Assembly (NCBI GenBank): GCA_963989385.1
Contig: OZ022499.1
Span: forward strand, 50,891,757 to 50,955,756
Direction of reading: 5' to 3'
Source of the DNA: Ctena decussata
Lineage: Eukaryota > Mollusca > Bivalvia > Lucinida > Lucinidae
DNA: 64,000 bases
In this document: positions 44,901-53,987 of the stretch, piece by piece
Numbering within the stretch: the first letter of the stretch is position 1
How the letters are laid out: each line of letters begins with the position of its first letter
Notes under the pieces: generated by a model
Databases searched by the model: none
The model's input: the letters and a program-made list of their open reading frames with translations, nothing else
What the model was told of the DNA's origin: nothing
Made by a program: the position numbers and the translations under genes

Positions 44901-47567
44901 GATAGAGTAGTGCGGTAAACGGCGCTCACTCACTTTTTGTGGCCTCCAGATGAAAGAACTAGGAAATCAAACTTTGCTAACAACATGAACAAAGGGTTTC
45001 TGAAATTTCGTTCTGCTACTTTCCAGCAGAAGAAAATATGCAATTTTTGTGAATATCTCGGTCCACCTATGAGATAGAGTAGTGCGGTAAACGGCGCTCA
45101 CTCACATTTTGTAACCTCCAGATGACAGAACATAGAAATCAAACTTTGCAAACAAAGGGTTTCTTTAGTTTCGTTCTGCTACTTTCAAGCAGAAGAAGAT
45201 ATGCGATTTTTGTGAATATCTCGGTCCACTTATGAGAAAGAGAGGTGCGGAAAACGGTGCTCACTCACATTTTATGGCCTCTAGATGACAGAACATAGAA
45301 ATCAAACTTTGCTACCAAAGGGTTTCTTTAATTTCGTTCTGCTACTTTCCAGCAGAAGAAAATATGCGATTTTTGTGAATATCTCGGCCCACTTATGAGA
45401 TAGAGTAGTGCGGTAAACGGCGCTCACTCACTTTTTGTGGCCTCCAAATGACAGAACATAGAAATCAAACTTTGTTTACAAAGGGTTTCTGAAATTTCGT
45501 TCTGCTACTCTCCAGCAGATGAAAATATGCGATTTTTGTGAATATCTCGATCCGTTTATGAGATAGAGTAGTGCGGTAAACGGCGCTCACTCACATTTTG
45601 TGGCCTCCAGATGACAGAACATAGAAATCAAACTTTGCTAACAAAGGGTTTCTGAAATTTCGTTCTGCTACTTTCCAGCAGAAGAAAATATGCAATTTTT
45701 GTTAATATTTCGGTCCACTTATGAGATAGAGTAGTGCGGTAAACGACGCTCACTCACATTTTGTGGCCTCCAGATAACAGAACATAGCAATCAAACTTTG
45801 CTAATAAAGGGTTTCTGAAATTTCGTTCTGCTACTCTTTAGCAGAAGAAAATATGCGATTTTTGTGAATATCTCGGTCCACTTATGAGATAGAGTAGTGC
45901 GGTAAACGGCGCTCACTCACATTTTGTAACCTCCAGATGACAGAACATAGAAATCAAACTTTGCAAACAAAGGGTTTCTGAAATTTCGTTCTGCTACTTT
46001 CCAGCAAAAGAAGATATGCGATTTTTGTGAATATCTCGGTCCACTTATGAGATAGAGTAGTGCGGTAAACAGAGCTCACTCACATTTTATGGCCTCTAGA
46101 TGACAGAACGTAGAAATCAAATTTTGCTAACAAAGGGTTTCTGAAATTTCGTTCTGCTACTCTTTAGCATAAGAAAATATTCGATTTTGTGAATATCTCG
46201 GTCCACTTATGAAATTGAGTAGTACGGTAAACGGCGCTCACTCACATTTTGTGGCCTCCAGATGACAGAACATACAAATCAAATTTTGCTTACAAAGGGT
46301 TTCTGAAATTTTGTTCTGCTACTCTTTAGCAGAAGAAAATATGCGATTTTTGTGAATATCTCGGTCCACATATGAGATAGTGTAGTGCGGTAAACGGTGC
46401 TCACTCACATTTTGTGGCCTCCAGATGACAGAATATAGAAATAAAACTTACCTAACAAAAGGTTTCTGAAATTTCGTTCTGCTACTTTCCAGCAGAAGAA
46501 AATATGCGATTTTTGTGAATATCTCGGTCCACTTATGAGATAGAGTAGTGCGGTAAACGCTGCTCACTCACATTTTGTGGCCTCCAGATGACAGAACATA
46601 GAAATCAATTATTGCTAACAAAGGGTTTCTTTAATTTCGTTCTGCTACTTTCCAGCAGAAGAAAATTTGCGATTTTTGTGAATATCTCGGTCCACTTATG
46701 AGATAGAGTAGTGCGGTAAACGGCGCTCACTCACATTTTGTGGCCTTCAAATGACAGAACATAGAAATCAAACTTTGCTAACAAAGGGTTTCTGAAATTT
46801 CGTTCTGCTACTTTCCAGCAGAAGAAAATATGCGATTTTTGTGAATATCTCGGTCCACTTATGAGATAGAGTAGTGCGGTAAACGGCGCTCACTCACATT
46901 TTGTATCCTCCAGATCACAGAACATAGAAATCAAACTTTGCTTACAAAGGATTTCTGAAATTTCGTTCTGCTACTTTCCAGCAGAAGAAAATATGCGATT
47001 TTTGTGAATATCTCGGTCAACTTATGAGATAGATTAGTGCGGTAAACGGTGCTCACTCACATTTTGTGGCCTCCAGATGACAGAACATAGAAATCAAACA
47101 TTACTAACAAAGGGTTTCTGAAATTTCGTTCTGCTACTTTCCAGCAGAAGAAAATATGCGATTTTTGTGAATATCTCGGTCCACTTATGAGATAGAGTAG
47201 TGCGGTAAACGGCGCTCTTTCATTTTTTTGTGGCCTCCAGATGACAGAACTAGGAAATCAAACTTTGCAAACAAAGGGTTTCTGAAATTTCGTTCTGCTA
47301 CTTTCCAGCAGAAGAAAATATGCGATTTTTGTGAATATCTCGGTCCACTTATGAGATAGAGAGGTGCGGTAAACGGTGCTCACTCACATTTTATGGCCTT
47401 TAGATGACAGAACATACAAATCAAACTTTGCTAACAAAGGGTTTCTGAAATTTGGTTCTGCTACTCTCTAGCAGAAGAAAATATGCGATTTTTGTGAATA
47501 TCTCGGTCCATTATGAGATAGAGTAGTGCGGTAAACGGCGCTCACTCACATTTTGTGGCCTCCAGAT
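41971..47567 (-). repeat. 163-bp satellite array, right arm (~34 copies)
   Basis: The same monomer as the left array, inverted: GTAGTGCGGTAAACGGCGCT, TATCTCGGTCCACTTATGAG. Trimer-level duplication is visible: the block from about 42,308 is repeated from about 42,794, with shared private variants GATACTGTAGTGC and CTCACACACATT. Another private variant (AACGCTGCTCACTC with AATCAATTATTG) recurs about 2.1 kb apart, near 44,430 and 46,555. Confidence 0.95.
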
Positions 47568-49784
47568 CACGGGTGGTAATCAGTGGAACTAGCTCCAAAA
47601 TGAGTCAATGGAATTTCGTTCCCTCGTCACATCCGGGAACCCGCGAGCTAGTGCTGTCGACAGAAAATCAGTAAACAAAGGTAGGTCTTGAAGAATTTTA
47701 TCAATTTTTATTTCTTTATTAGCGATCCCAGGAAACAACTGCCGATGCTATTGTGTGTAGATATGATTCACCTTTATTCCCCGTCGGAGTTCGCCGCAGA
47801 AATGTACAGGGCTCGAACTAACTTGTGGCAAATGTTTGAAACACCGAACTAAAAATCCACAAATTTCTGTCAGTATGGAGATTTGGGTACACGATTTTTT
47901 CATTTTCCGTCCAAACTATAGCGTTCAGACCCTCTAAAGCACCATCCCTGGTAAATTCAAGCATGAAAAGTCACAAGTAAGCAAAAAAGTGTGGGTGGAG
48001 ATTACGTACCTGGACAATATTGACAAAATTTCTGCCTGAGCTAGAGCGCTCGACATGGAGCTAGTGCGTTCAACAAGGAGCTAGTGCGCTCATCCACACC
48101 TAAGATAAGGCAGAATTGTTGATTTATTGTTGATAGATGATTTTAACCGTTTTTTAGGTTTTGCTCTGTACCGCTTTGAAACCACTAAGAGATGACTTAA
48201 TGTACATAGATAATTCCATCGTCATTCATCGGATGAGTGTAGTATTCATGACTGATTATGGCGATTTTGGTAATACTATTCTGTAACATGGATATTGTCC
48301 TGTTATTTCATGCCTGTTTGGTAAATAGTCAAAATTATGCCTCGAGGTACCGTGAACAGCTCCATTCACTGTTGCCCGAAGCCACAAGGCCTCAGGTAGT
48401 AGTGCATTGACCTGTCCATGGTAATGAGTAACATAGTATTGACTATTCTGCCAAACAGCAATGAAATAGCTTTCGTATTACTCAACCGAACCTGTAACCA
48501 ACCATATTCTACTAGCAATCAACTGCATGACAGGTGCTCAAATTCGGCAAGCTCGTGATTTTCCAAGTCATTCTCGTGACGCTTGACGACATGGCATATA
48601 AACAAAACCATACCACGCTGTTACATGAGTGGCATCATAAGCATGGCATAGTCTAAGCTGTTGGTTGGTTAATAATTCAGTGAAATGCGTTGTGGAGGCC
48701 AACCAGTGACATGGCAAAGCATATACCATTATCTGTATATAGTGGGTTGGATAATAAAAGGTATAAAAGTAGGTTGGATAATATTAAAAGTTATTGCCCC
48801 TCGGCACCTTGGGTGGCCTGATACACCATTATCCTTGGCCTCAGGCAATAGTGCATCAAGCCATCCTCGCATACATCCTCGGGTACCCGGGGCAATAGTT
48901 TTTATTATCATTCACCAAACAGCCATTAGATGACTGTAAATTATAAAGAGTTACGAAGATCGGATATATTTTCAGATGGGAGTGTACAAGGGGAAGACAT
49001 CCAAAAATGAATACCCCTGTAAACCCCATTTTATTAAATAAAAGAGGGTGTAAGGGGGTATTCATTATACGGACATGTTTGCATGATGCAAAAACTATTA
49101 GATACAAGTTTCATATATTAAAGTTTTTCAAACGTGCAATTTGACTAGCTGTTCGGGCATCAACAGGCGCATCAGGGGAAAGAGAAAACCTTACTAATAA
49201 AGAAGGGTTGATTCAAACTCAAGCATACAGTATGGTTCATCACGAGATAAAAATATGGGTGAGCGCACTAGCTCCTTGTTGAACGCACTAGCTCCATGTC
49301 GAGCGCTCTAGCTCAGGCAGATATTTTGTCAATATTGTCCAGGTACGTAATCTCCACCCATACTTTTTTGCTTATTTGTGACTTATCATGCTTGAATTTA
49401 CCAGGGATGGTGCTTTAGAGGGTCTGAACGCTATAGTTTGGACGGAAAATGAAAAAATCGTGTACCCAAATCTCCATATTGACAGAAATTGGTGGATTTT
49501 TAGTTCGGTGTTTGAAACATTTGCCACAAGTTAGTTCAAGCCCTGCACATTTCTGCGGCGAACTCCGACGGGGAATAAAGTTGAATCATATCTACACACA
49601 ACAGCATCGGCAGTTGTTTCCTGGGATCGCTAATAAAGAAATAAAAATTGATAAAATTCTTCAAGACCTACCTTTGTCTACTGATTTTCTGTCGACAGCA
49701 CTAGCTCGCGGGTTCCCGGATGTGACGAGGGAACGAAATTCCGTTGACTCATTTTGGAGCTAGTTCCACTGATTACCAACCGTG
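47568..49784. mobile_element. 2.2-kb element with 528-bp inverted repeats and 5-bp CAGAT duplication
   Basis: Left end CACGGGTGGTAATCAGTGGA; the right end is the inverse with one change. The arms (47568-48095, 49257-49784) stay almost identical for ~528 bp. CAGAT flanks both ends (47563-47567, 49785-49789), and neighbouring satellite monomers show the intact CCAGATGACAG target. A CAC-type end with a 5-bp duplication fits Transib/ProtoRAG-type transposons, which is an inference. The 1.16-kb centre has no transposase. Confidence 0.85.
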
Positions 49785-49975
49785 CAGATGATAGAACATA
49801 GAAATTAAACTTTTCAAATAAAGGGTTTCTGAAATTTCGTTCTGCTACTTTCCAGCAGAAGAAACTATGCGATTTTTGTGAATATCTCGGTCCACATATG
49901 AGATAGAGTAGTGCGGTAAACGGTGCGCACTCACATTTTGTGGCCTATAGACGACAGAACAAAAAAATAAAAACT
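49785..49975 (-). repeat. Outermost satellite monomer, right arm
   Basis: The final monomer beyond the CAGAT-flanked element. It shares private variants with the outermost left monomer: CTATAGGCC/GGCCTATAG, CATATGTGG/CCACATATG and CCCTTTATTTGAAAAG/CTTTTCAAATAAAGGG. The array ends are thus true counterparts. Confidence 0.85.
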
Positions 49976-50121
49976 GCTAAATTTTGCAGAATTCGCTATC
50001 CTTACCACTTTTTCTGCAGAAAATTCTGCAGAATATTTATTTCGCTAACTTTACCACTTTTTCTGCAGAAAATTCTGCAGAATTTTCAGCAGAATTTTCG
50101 TTCTGCTAACTTTACCGAGCC
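49972..50121. repeat. Terminal TTTTCTGCAGAA palindrome cluster, right
   Basis: Mirror image of 33020-33190, slightly shorter. It contains CGCTATCCTTACCACTTTTT and CGCTAACTTTACCACTTTTT separated by TTCTGCAGAA words, ending TTCTGCTAACTTTACCGAGC. Confidence 0.9.
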
Positions 50122-50557
50122 GACGGCTACGAATAGTTATAATACTGAACAGGTAAAAAGGTTGTTGAAATCTGACAGAAGAATTACGTGCGAAGAAATG
50201 GCTCAGGAGTTGGAAATAAATGTCGGGTCAGTTCATACTATTCTGCGCAACCATTTGAAGATCAGAAAGATTTTGGCTAGGCGGGTGCCACATCGCTTGA
50301 CGTCGGATCAAGCGGAACGTCGTTTGGAAGTGGCCACTCATCTTCTTTCACGGTTTGATTCGGAAAGACAAGAAATTTATCAATTAAAGGAAGGTATGAG
50401 GGGTATTCGTTATAACGATTTAGAGGAACTTGAATCCGCCGTGGCCACGAGGGTGAGGATACTTGAGAACGGTTGCCTAGCAACGGGTATTGATGACCTG
50501 CCAAAGAGGTGGAAAGCTGGCATTGACCACAAGGGATTATACTTTGAAGGAATGTAG
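50122..50557 (+). pseudogene. Mariner transposase, second piece (HTH 2 and C-terminus)
   Basis: After the repeated target (TATNSYNTEQ) the frame reads VKRLLKSDRRITCEEMAQEL, then INVGSVHTILRNHLKIRKIL: the second mariner helix-turn-helix. ARRVPHRLTSDQ and LSRFDSERQ follow. It then jumps to KEGMRGIRYNDLEELESAV and GIDDLPKRWKAGIDHKGLYF, the extreme C-terminus of the family. The whole DDD catalytic domain is absent, an older internal deletion. The stop is at 50555-50557, 63 bp before the 3' inverted repeat. Confidence 0.88.
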
Positions 50558-50620
50558 AACGGTAACCGCTTTAAAATATTCATTACGGAAATTATTTAAT
50601 AGGTTGCATTATATATTGAA

Positions 50621-51298
50621 TGACACTCGTATATGTTACGCGACTCTCTTTACACACTAAATGAAAAGTAAAAAGATGTTGCTGTTGCTGCAATGATCAG
50701 GAATTAGGAACAGATAAATAACCCTTAGGGATTGAAGTTGTCTGCATTTCCATATTACAGAGCACTTTAAATGCACATTTTAAGCTTTTCCCATTCAAAA
50801 GCATTAGAGACTAAATTTGACCTTGCGGTAAAATAAGTAAAGGTCAATCCAAGATCATCATTTATATGTACTTTGTAGTACTTGAGTCGCAAATGCTACA
50901 TTCCAAGTTTCAAGGCAATCGGCCCAGTGGTTTGTATAATCATAAAGCACCACGAGACAATGTGCAGAGAAAAAGAACCATAGCCCTACTCTCCATTTTC
51001 ACAAAATTTCGCCCCTTTGTATTTTTCATATTGTAATATGAAATAGGCGCCACCGAAATTGCAACCAATCTACATTATGACTCCAGTAAAAAAAACTGAA
51101 ACAAGCAAATTGTAGCACAGCTGCATGGATAGCTCCTTTTGTTATGAGAATGATTAATGGATTAATTGATTGATTGATTTTACCATTTTCGGTCGACATC
51201 TGAACAACACATTCGTATCACGAGATGTCAAATAAACGATAATGAAATGAGATAAAAAGTAGGCCTAGGCAAGAGACAGAACAGGGGACATGTGCTTT

Positions 51299-51335
<37 letters not shown>

Positions 51336-51340
51336 AAGAC
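50621..51340. other. Dispersed-repeat fragment and (GA)n
   Basis: 50,720-50,945 matches 32,250-32,460 (GGTCAAT, TACTTGAGTC, CAAGTTTCAAGGCAATCGGCC). A (GA)n tract is at 51,301-51,331. Nothing else seen. Confidence 0.55.
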
Positions 51341-51342
51341 AT

Positions 51343-52280
51343 AATGGTACCATTGGCAACCGTAAAACCCTGCACAGTATCGGCAGCGAATGGTGCCATT
51401 GGCAACCGTTGGCACCACTGGCAAAATTGCCAATGTCACCACTGGCACTTCTCTGGTAGAGCCAATGGCGCCAATAGTTCCATTGGTAGAGCCGATGGCG
51501 CCTATCGCACCATTGCAGGGCCAATATTTTTCTGTGCTTAGAAATTTTTAGTTTTCCGAAGTTTCTTTCATTATTGTGTAAAAAAATTCTCCTGTGGCAA
51601 CTCGAGTGTTTATGATAGGTTCAATAAATTGCCATATTGAGTGACGCAAATTTCCCGCAATGGTAATTTTTGGGTCCTACTAAAGACAGAAAAGGACTTT
51701 TGCCACCGAAAAGGACCGAAAAGAACTTTCGGGCACCGAAAAGGACTTTTTAAATGCCATTTTATACTATAAAAATGTTTGAAAAAAATGTTTTATTTCC
51801 AAACATAATTTTATAGAACATTAAATGGAAAATGCCCTTTTCTGTGTCGGAAATTTGGCATTTGCAATGTCCTTTTCGGTACATGGCATCTCTTCACTGA
51901 TCAAAAGTGGGGTCCTTTTCGGTGCTGTGATATTTTTGTAAAATTTTAGGATGAAGATACTACAAATCACAAAATTATTATTCAAGCGCTGGTTAATATC
52001 ATGATGATATAAATAAATCTAAAACATATGTTTTATATGGCATTTAATGGGAAATAAAAGCCCTTTTCGGTGCCCGAAAGTTCTTTTCGGTCCTTTTCGG
52101 TAGGGTAAGTCCTTTTCTGTCTTTAGTAGGACCGGTAATTTTTCGCATGCCCTAAGTTGTCTGCAGTATTGGCAGCCAATGGTCGGCAATACTGGTTTCA
52201 ATGGTAGAGCCAATGGTATGGTGCCAATAGTGAAATTCAGAGCGGCATAGGCATGACAATGGTGACATTGGCAGAATCCC
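51343..52280. repeat. CCATTGGC/GCCAATGG-rich stretch, split by a fold-back element
   Basis: 51343-51530 and 52145-52275 are dense in CCATTGGC, its inverse GCCAATGG and relatives (GGCACCACTGGC, GGTAGAGCCAATGG). The two parts are separated by the element at 51672-52133. It may be an old inverted or tandem repeat of short units. Confidence 0.5.
51672..52133. mobile_element. 462-bp fold-back element with 10-bp duplication
   Basis: GGTCCTACTAAAGACAGAAA with GGACTTTTGCCACCGAAAAGG is mirrored at the right by CCGAAAGTTC...TTTCTGTCTTTAGTAGGACC. GGTAATTTTT flanks both sides (51662-51671, 52134-52143). A 9-10-bp duplication and long inverted ends fit a MULE-type MITE. AAAAGGACCGAAAAG words repeat inside the arms. 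Confidence 0.85.
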
Positions 52281-52797
52281 GAACGCAACCAGTATTGGTT
52301 TTGACGTCACACATAAAAGATGCAACGTCACACTGGTGCTGCAACCAATCGATTATTAGATTATTTGTGACCCGTCGCGCGAAAAGGGACGAGTTGGGTG
52401 GATGACGTTGTTTCAAGAAATTACGTTTCAACGTTGACGTCACGACTTATTAATTTCAGTTGCCCGATAAACAGGTGCCCGCGTTTTTGTCAATCGTTTC
52501 AGACTTTAGTTTTGGGGTCTTTTATTCCCGCCAGCCTGTCAAATATTTGGCGTAAATAAAGTTGCGTCCCTTGAAAGAGTATTGAAGTTTTGATGCCGCG
52601 AAAATATGTGTCGAACAACAACTTCGGTCAAATTTTCTTTCCGATACTAGTTTCCTAAGCTTAGAAGATGGTGATAAAGAGACCCTAGATTTAGTTAATA
52701 GAGACCCTAAATTAAGTTTATTATTGAGGGAAGGGGGAAAAGAAAAGATGTACAGTGTGTTCGTAGCTATATGTTTTAATTATCTACCCGATGTGTC
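52281..52797. other. Unassigned; one arm of a distant inverted match
   Basis: TGTGACCCGTCGCGCGAAAA and the following GGGACGAGTTGGGTG (52368-52403) match, inverted, 59945-59982. No other signal. Confidence 0.4.
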
Positions 52798-52885
52798 ATG
52801 CGGTAAGGTAGCCGAGCGGTTTCGCCCGCTGAGTTGTGGACATAAGAGTTGTCCCGTGTAAGTTCGAATCTCCCTTTCTTAATTT
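52798..52885 (+). pseudogene. Degenerate tRNA-like sequence
   Basis: GGTAGCCGAGCGGTTTCGCC has the form of a tRNA-Leu/Ser A box region, and AAGTTCGAATCTCC resembles a B box ~50 bases later. A T-run follows. The acceptor and T stems do not pair well, so it is more likely a tRNA pseudogene or SINE head than a working tRNA. Confidence 0.4.
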
Positions 52886-53129
52886 CTTTTTTTTTTTTTT
52901 TCTTCAAACTATTAGAAATCCTAATCCTGTATCAGCTAATTTGTATATTTATATGGCCCGAACAACTTTATTTGTACGAGTTTAATGCTGCATAGGATGG
53001 CCATAATATATTGCGCGTCTGTTTACTGCCATCACTTAGAACTTGGTTTACTTCATGTAAAGGGAAACAACTTTTGTGGCTCCCCCATTTATAGCTTCCT
53101 GTTAGTTTCCCGTGGCGGCGATGCCTGGT

Positions 53130-53530
53130 CTACTCGGCATTCGGAACTCCTCGGCCAATTCCATGAATCAGACCTCGGGCGTATGTAAGGCGGAGCAATA
53201 TGCAGCAAAATCCAACATTTTGTTGTTCGGCCGAAAGTATACGCCGAAGCCGTAGATCTCTAGGTCTACGAATGAATTAATTCTCGACCTGCGACCTTTT
53301 ACAGCTGTTGCACGGACATTCATTTAATGCTTTGCTGTTGTTAAAACAAAATAGTCAATTATTAATGACGAGACATTTGCTTCTTCTCATTTTATTATTT
53401 ACTCGGTGCGACAGTGCGGCCATCTTTGTTTATATCGTTGTTCCCAACAACAGTCGTGTGACGTAAGTAGTCCCACGTCATACATCCGAGGTTGATTCAC
53501 GGAATTGGCCGAGCGGTGTTCCGATTGGTC
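53130..53530. mobile_element. MITE with TCGGCCAATTCC-type inverted ends
   Basis: CGGAACTCCTCGGCCAATTC...GAATCAGACCTCGG at 53145-53180 is inverted at 53485-53525 as CCGAGGTTGATTCACGGAAT and TGGCCGAGCGGTGTTCCG. A collapsed relative is at 4055-4118. Non-coding interior. Confidence 0.65.
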
Positions 53531-53987
53531 TACTCGGATGTCCTCTTGGAGGGAGGAACAATGTACAGTAGCCTGGAGTTCCAAGGTACCGGTGTGCTTA
53601 ATGTTTACAACGAACAAACAAATGAAAGCTAAAACTTACCTTCCAAAATTTTTTTCACAGTTTTTCCTTAATCTATCCTCTAAACATACATGTCAATCAA
53701 AGTAAGACATCAGCCTCTAACTGTTTGTACAGCCCGTCAGCTTGGCGCCATATTGTATTTTCTAAAATCAGGGGAGAGTACCACGGTTCCGGTGTTAGCA
53801 TAAAAATGTTCAAGTATGGGAAGCCATTTAGATCAAAAGTCTTGATTTGTTTAAAAGTTTTTCACCACATGTTAATAAAAACTTTCAGTCAAAATTTAAA
53901 GACATTAACACCTTGAAATCAAATTTAAAACAACTTGAAACTATAAAATAACATATTTACGAGTACAGTTATTAATGTGTTTTCTGT

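Larger units (their letters stand above)
33007..50121. mobile_element. Giant fold-back element with satellite-array arms
   Basis: A 17.1-kb block. Its ends are inverted: GCTCGGTCAAGTTAGCAGAA at the left, TTCTGCTAACTTTACCGAGC plus one C at the right. GACGGCTACGA (11 bp) flanks both sides (32996-33006, 50122-50132). Each arm has a palindromic TTTTCTGCAGAA zone and then a long array of the 163-bp satellite; the two arrays have opposite orientation. The centre (about 37,430-41,970) is unique or unrelated repeats with no transposase. A 9-11-bp duplication and long repetitive inverted ends recall Drosophila Foldback (FB) elements and MULE-type transposons. That is an analogy, not a family assignment. 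Confidence 0.8.
32638..50620 (+). mobile_element. Mariner element split by a 17-kb insertion
   Basis: Outer inverted repeats TTCAATATATAATGCAAC (from 32638) and GTTGCATTATATATTGAA (to 50620) bracket two pieces of one mariner transposase gene. After removal of the block 33007-50121 plus one target copy, the element is only ~860 bp. It was therefore already internally deleted. A TA duplication is clear on the left (32636-32637) but not on the right. Confidence 0.75.

Noticed and set aside
33190..47567. Regular repeats resembling a CRISPR array
   Set aside because: The whole 163-bp unit is repeated, there are no unique spacers, and the context is eukaryotic transposon DNA. It is a satellite.
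48685..49763. Frames inside the CAC-ended element as a transposase
   Set aside because: They are short, partly lie in the inverted repeats and show no DDE or RAG-like motif.
49940..50100. Upstream part of the 205-codon frame before the mariner piece
   Set aside because: It runs through satellite and CTGCAG palindromes; only the part after 50,122 is mariner sequence.
33007..50121. Helitron or pearl-type origin of the tandem repeats
   Set aside because: Elements of that type carry a few ~160-bp repeats but insert without target duplication and lack terminal inverted repeats. Here an 11-bp duplication and long inverted arms are present.
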